Source: Bacteroidota bacterium
Lineage (GTDB): Bacteria > Bacteroidota > Bacteroidia > UKL13-3
Length of the DNA: 64,000 nucleotides
NCBI GenBank assembly: GCA_040388375.1
Contig: JAZKBU010000006.1
Location: forward strand, 186,001 to 250,000
Direction: 5' to 3'
How positions within the stretch are numbered: the first letter of the stretch is position 1; each line of letters opens with the position of its first letter. Position numbers and translations under genes: made by a program. The notes beneath the pieces were generated by a model. The model searched no databases. It saw only the letters and a list, made by a program, of their open reading frames with translations, and was not told the origin of the DNA. Below are positions 62,763 to 64,000 of the stretch, in pieces.

Positions 62763-64000
62763 CTATTTTGCGGCAGCCTGTTTCAAGGCTAATAATTCTT
62801 CGTCTCTTACAAACTCTTCGTCCAACACGTCAGCTATACAAAGGTAGGACATACTTACATACATTAATGCACCTATGGGCGACTGACCAAATATAGGATT
62901 ACCTAAACTGGCTATAATAACACCAAAGAAACCGCCATACAAAGCAATTAGTTTTACCCGTAAATCGGGACTTCGTGTTCGGTTTACATTGGCATAACCA
63001 AACACCAAAACATAGGCTAAGCTAAATACATGTAAGAACAATCCTATAATTCCATTTTGCGCCCAAATGGATATAAACCAACTGTCGGTTGGCACATTAG
63101 CTAAAAACGAATCAGGATAATATTTTTTAGCCCAAGTATCAGTAGTACCAATACCAGCTCCAAAAGGTCTGCTCTCTAAATATTTTCTTATCAATCGTTG
63201 GTTTTGCATCCTTACAACCAAGGAAGCATCATTAGGATCCAGAGCCGTTCTTAGCCTAAAAATTTGGTAGTTACCCGAACCAATAGTAGAAAATTTCAGA
63301 AAACTAAAAATGACTAAAAAAACTAATCCTCCAAGCATTAACATTCGGAATTTTTTAATTAACAACAAGTAAAAAACAAAGCCGAATAGAATAACAAATA
63401 AAGGCCCACGCGAACCTGAAATAGAAAAACCAATAAATGAGAATATAGCCAATCCTGCATATATTAATCTAGTTTTTCGTGGATAAGGCCCAAGGCTTAA
63501 AATAAGTGCTAATAAGGAAGTAAAAGCCATGGTTGTTCCATATTGCCCTGCGTCTGAATAAAAAGAAAAAGCCCTTAATCTGCCATTTAGTATATGTGTT
63601 ATTTTGCCACCTCTTTCTAACCAAATATACTCGTAGTTATCAGGACCAAACCAAATTTGGCGAAGTCCCCAAAGGGTACTAAACACGGACCAAATCAATA
63701 TTAAATTAATAAAATTATTAAAGTACTTTTTATTGCCTAACCACAACAAGGTAATAACTACCACTTGAATTGAGTAAACGGAAAGTCCTCTAATAGCATA
63801 AAACATGGACTCTCTATTGGTAATTTCCGGATTGGCAATTTGTATCAATGTATAAACTAACCAGATTAAACTTACATAAAATATACCATTATGCATTTTA
63901 GATAAATCTTGCCATTTTACTTTTGAAAACATTGATAAAGTAGTGAGCAATAAAATAGCATCGACTGTTAGCCCCAGCGGCACATCGGGTATGTACCTGT
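62763..64000 (-). CDS. O-antigen ligase/polymerase family protein (5' end cut by window edge)
   Basis: The open frame continues to the window edge: upstream of a GTG at 63983 it still reads (x)RYIPDVPLGLTVDA, so the true start lies outside. More than 410 residues with about ten transmembrane segments are visible. The Wzy_C-type signature appears around GSRGPLFVILFGF, and the loop RPFGAGIGTTDTWAKKY ... PTDSWFISIWAQNGIIGLFLH is typical of O-antigen ligase/polymerase proteins. It heads the visible part of the polysaccharide cluster and may be its polymerase. Confidence 0.88.
   Translation of the reverse strand, partial: RYIPDVPLGLTVDAILLLTTLSMFSKVKWQDLSKMHNGIFYVSLIWLVYTLIQIANPEITNRESMFYAIRGLSVYSIQVVVITLLWLGNKKYFNNFINLILIWSVFSTLWGLRQIWFGPDNYEYIWLERGGKITHILNGRLRAFSFYSDAGQYGTTMAFTSLLALILSLGPYPRKTRLIYAGLAIFSFIGFSISGSRGPLFVILFGFVFYLLLIKKFRMLMLGGLVFLVIFSFLKFSTIGSGNYQIFRLRTALDPNDASLVVRMQNQRLIRKYLESRPFGAGIGTTDTWAKKYYPDSFLANVPTDSWFISIWAQNGIIGLFLHVFSLAYVLVFGYANVNRTRSPDLRVKLIALYGGFFGVIIASLGNPIFGQSPIGALMYVSMSYLCIADVLDEEFVRDEELLALKQAAAK

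Overview
The window is AT-rich chromosomal DNA of a Bacteroidota bacterium (Flavobacteriia/Sphingobacteriia-like; genus not determinable from sequence alone). The grounds are: several secreted proteins that end in a type IX secretion system (T9SS) sorting domain, contiguous gliding-associated ABC transporter genes (gldA, gldF, gldG), a Bacteroidota-type dcw cluster with an enlarged MraY and a long-linker FtsZ, LruC/DUF4114 and DUF4340 proteins, and promoter-like sequences matching the Bacteroidota TTTG-N19-TAnnTTTG pattern. No tRNA, rRNA, CRISPR array, insertion sequence or integrase was seen.

Layout. 1-2.5 kb: mutS, cut by the window edge at its 3' end. 2.7-18.7 kb: one long minus-strand division and cell-wall (dcw) cluster in the order mraZ-rsmH-ftsL-ftsI-murE-mraY-murD-ftsW-murG-murC-ftsQ-ftsA-ftsZ, headed by three phased MraZ operator boxes and closed by a hairpin terminator; murF and ddl are absent. 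19.1-22.3 kb (plus): an O-antigen-ligase/TPR membrane protein and a T9SS cargo protein. 22.4-26.8 kb (plus): gldA-gldF-gldG plus a DUF4340 gene. 26.8-33.3 kb (minus): a five-gene set of predicted surface or secreted proteins, including two tandemly duplicated lipoproteins. 33.5-36.3 kb (plus): a TsdA-like dihaem cytochrome c followed by a SoxB-like thiosulfohydrolase, suggesting thiosulfate oxidation.

36.3-41 kb is the most accessory-looking stretch. It holds a Roco protein (leucine-rich repeats, ROC GTPase, COR, a CxCxxC patch and a C-terminal domain resembling a PD-(D/E)XK nuclease) with its own promoter and long leader, two diverged copies of a structured intergenic repeat, an unrecognised 227-aa gene, and an eight-unit 42-bp minisatellite. 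41-45 kb: a 1326-aa T9SS adhesin-like protein with ten Ig-like repeats, followed by a nest of inverted and tandem repeats.

45.2-57.1 kb: housekeeping and envelope genes (malate dehydrogenase, two unknown exported proteins, a tryptophan 2,3-dioxygenase-family protein, tsaD, a TamB-like protein, a hotdog thioesterase, an LruC-domain lipoprotein). 57.4-64 kb (minus): a polysaccharide locus with four glycosyltransferases, a methyltransferase and an O-antigen ligase/polymerase cut by the right window edge.

The best candidate for an undescribed system is the Roco protein at 36.7-39.5 kb. Its plan of repeat sensor, GTPase switch and putative nuclease effector resembles that of known defence NTPases. 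That function is inference; the domain motifs are directly visible.
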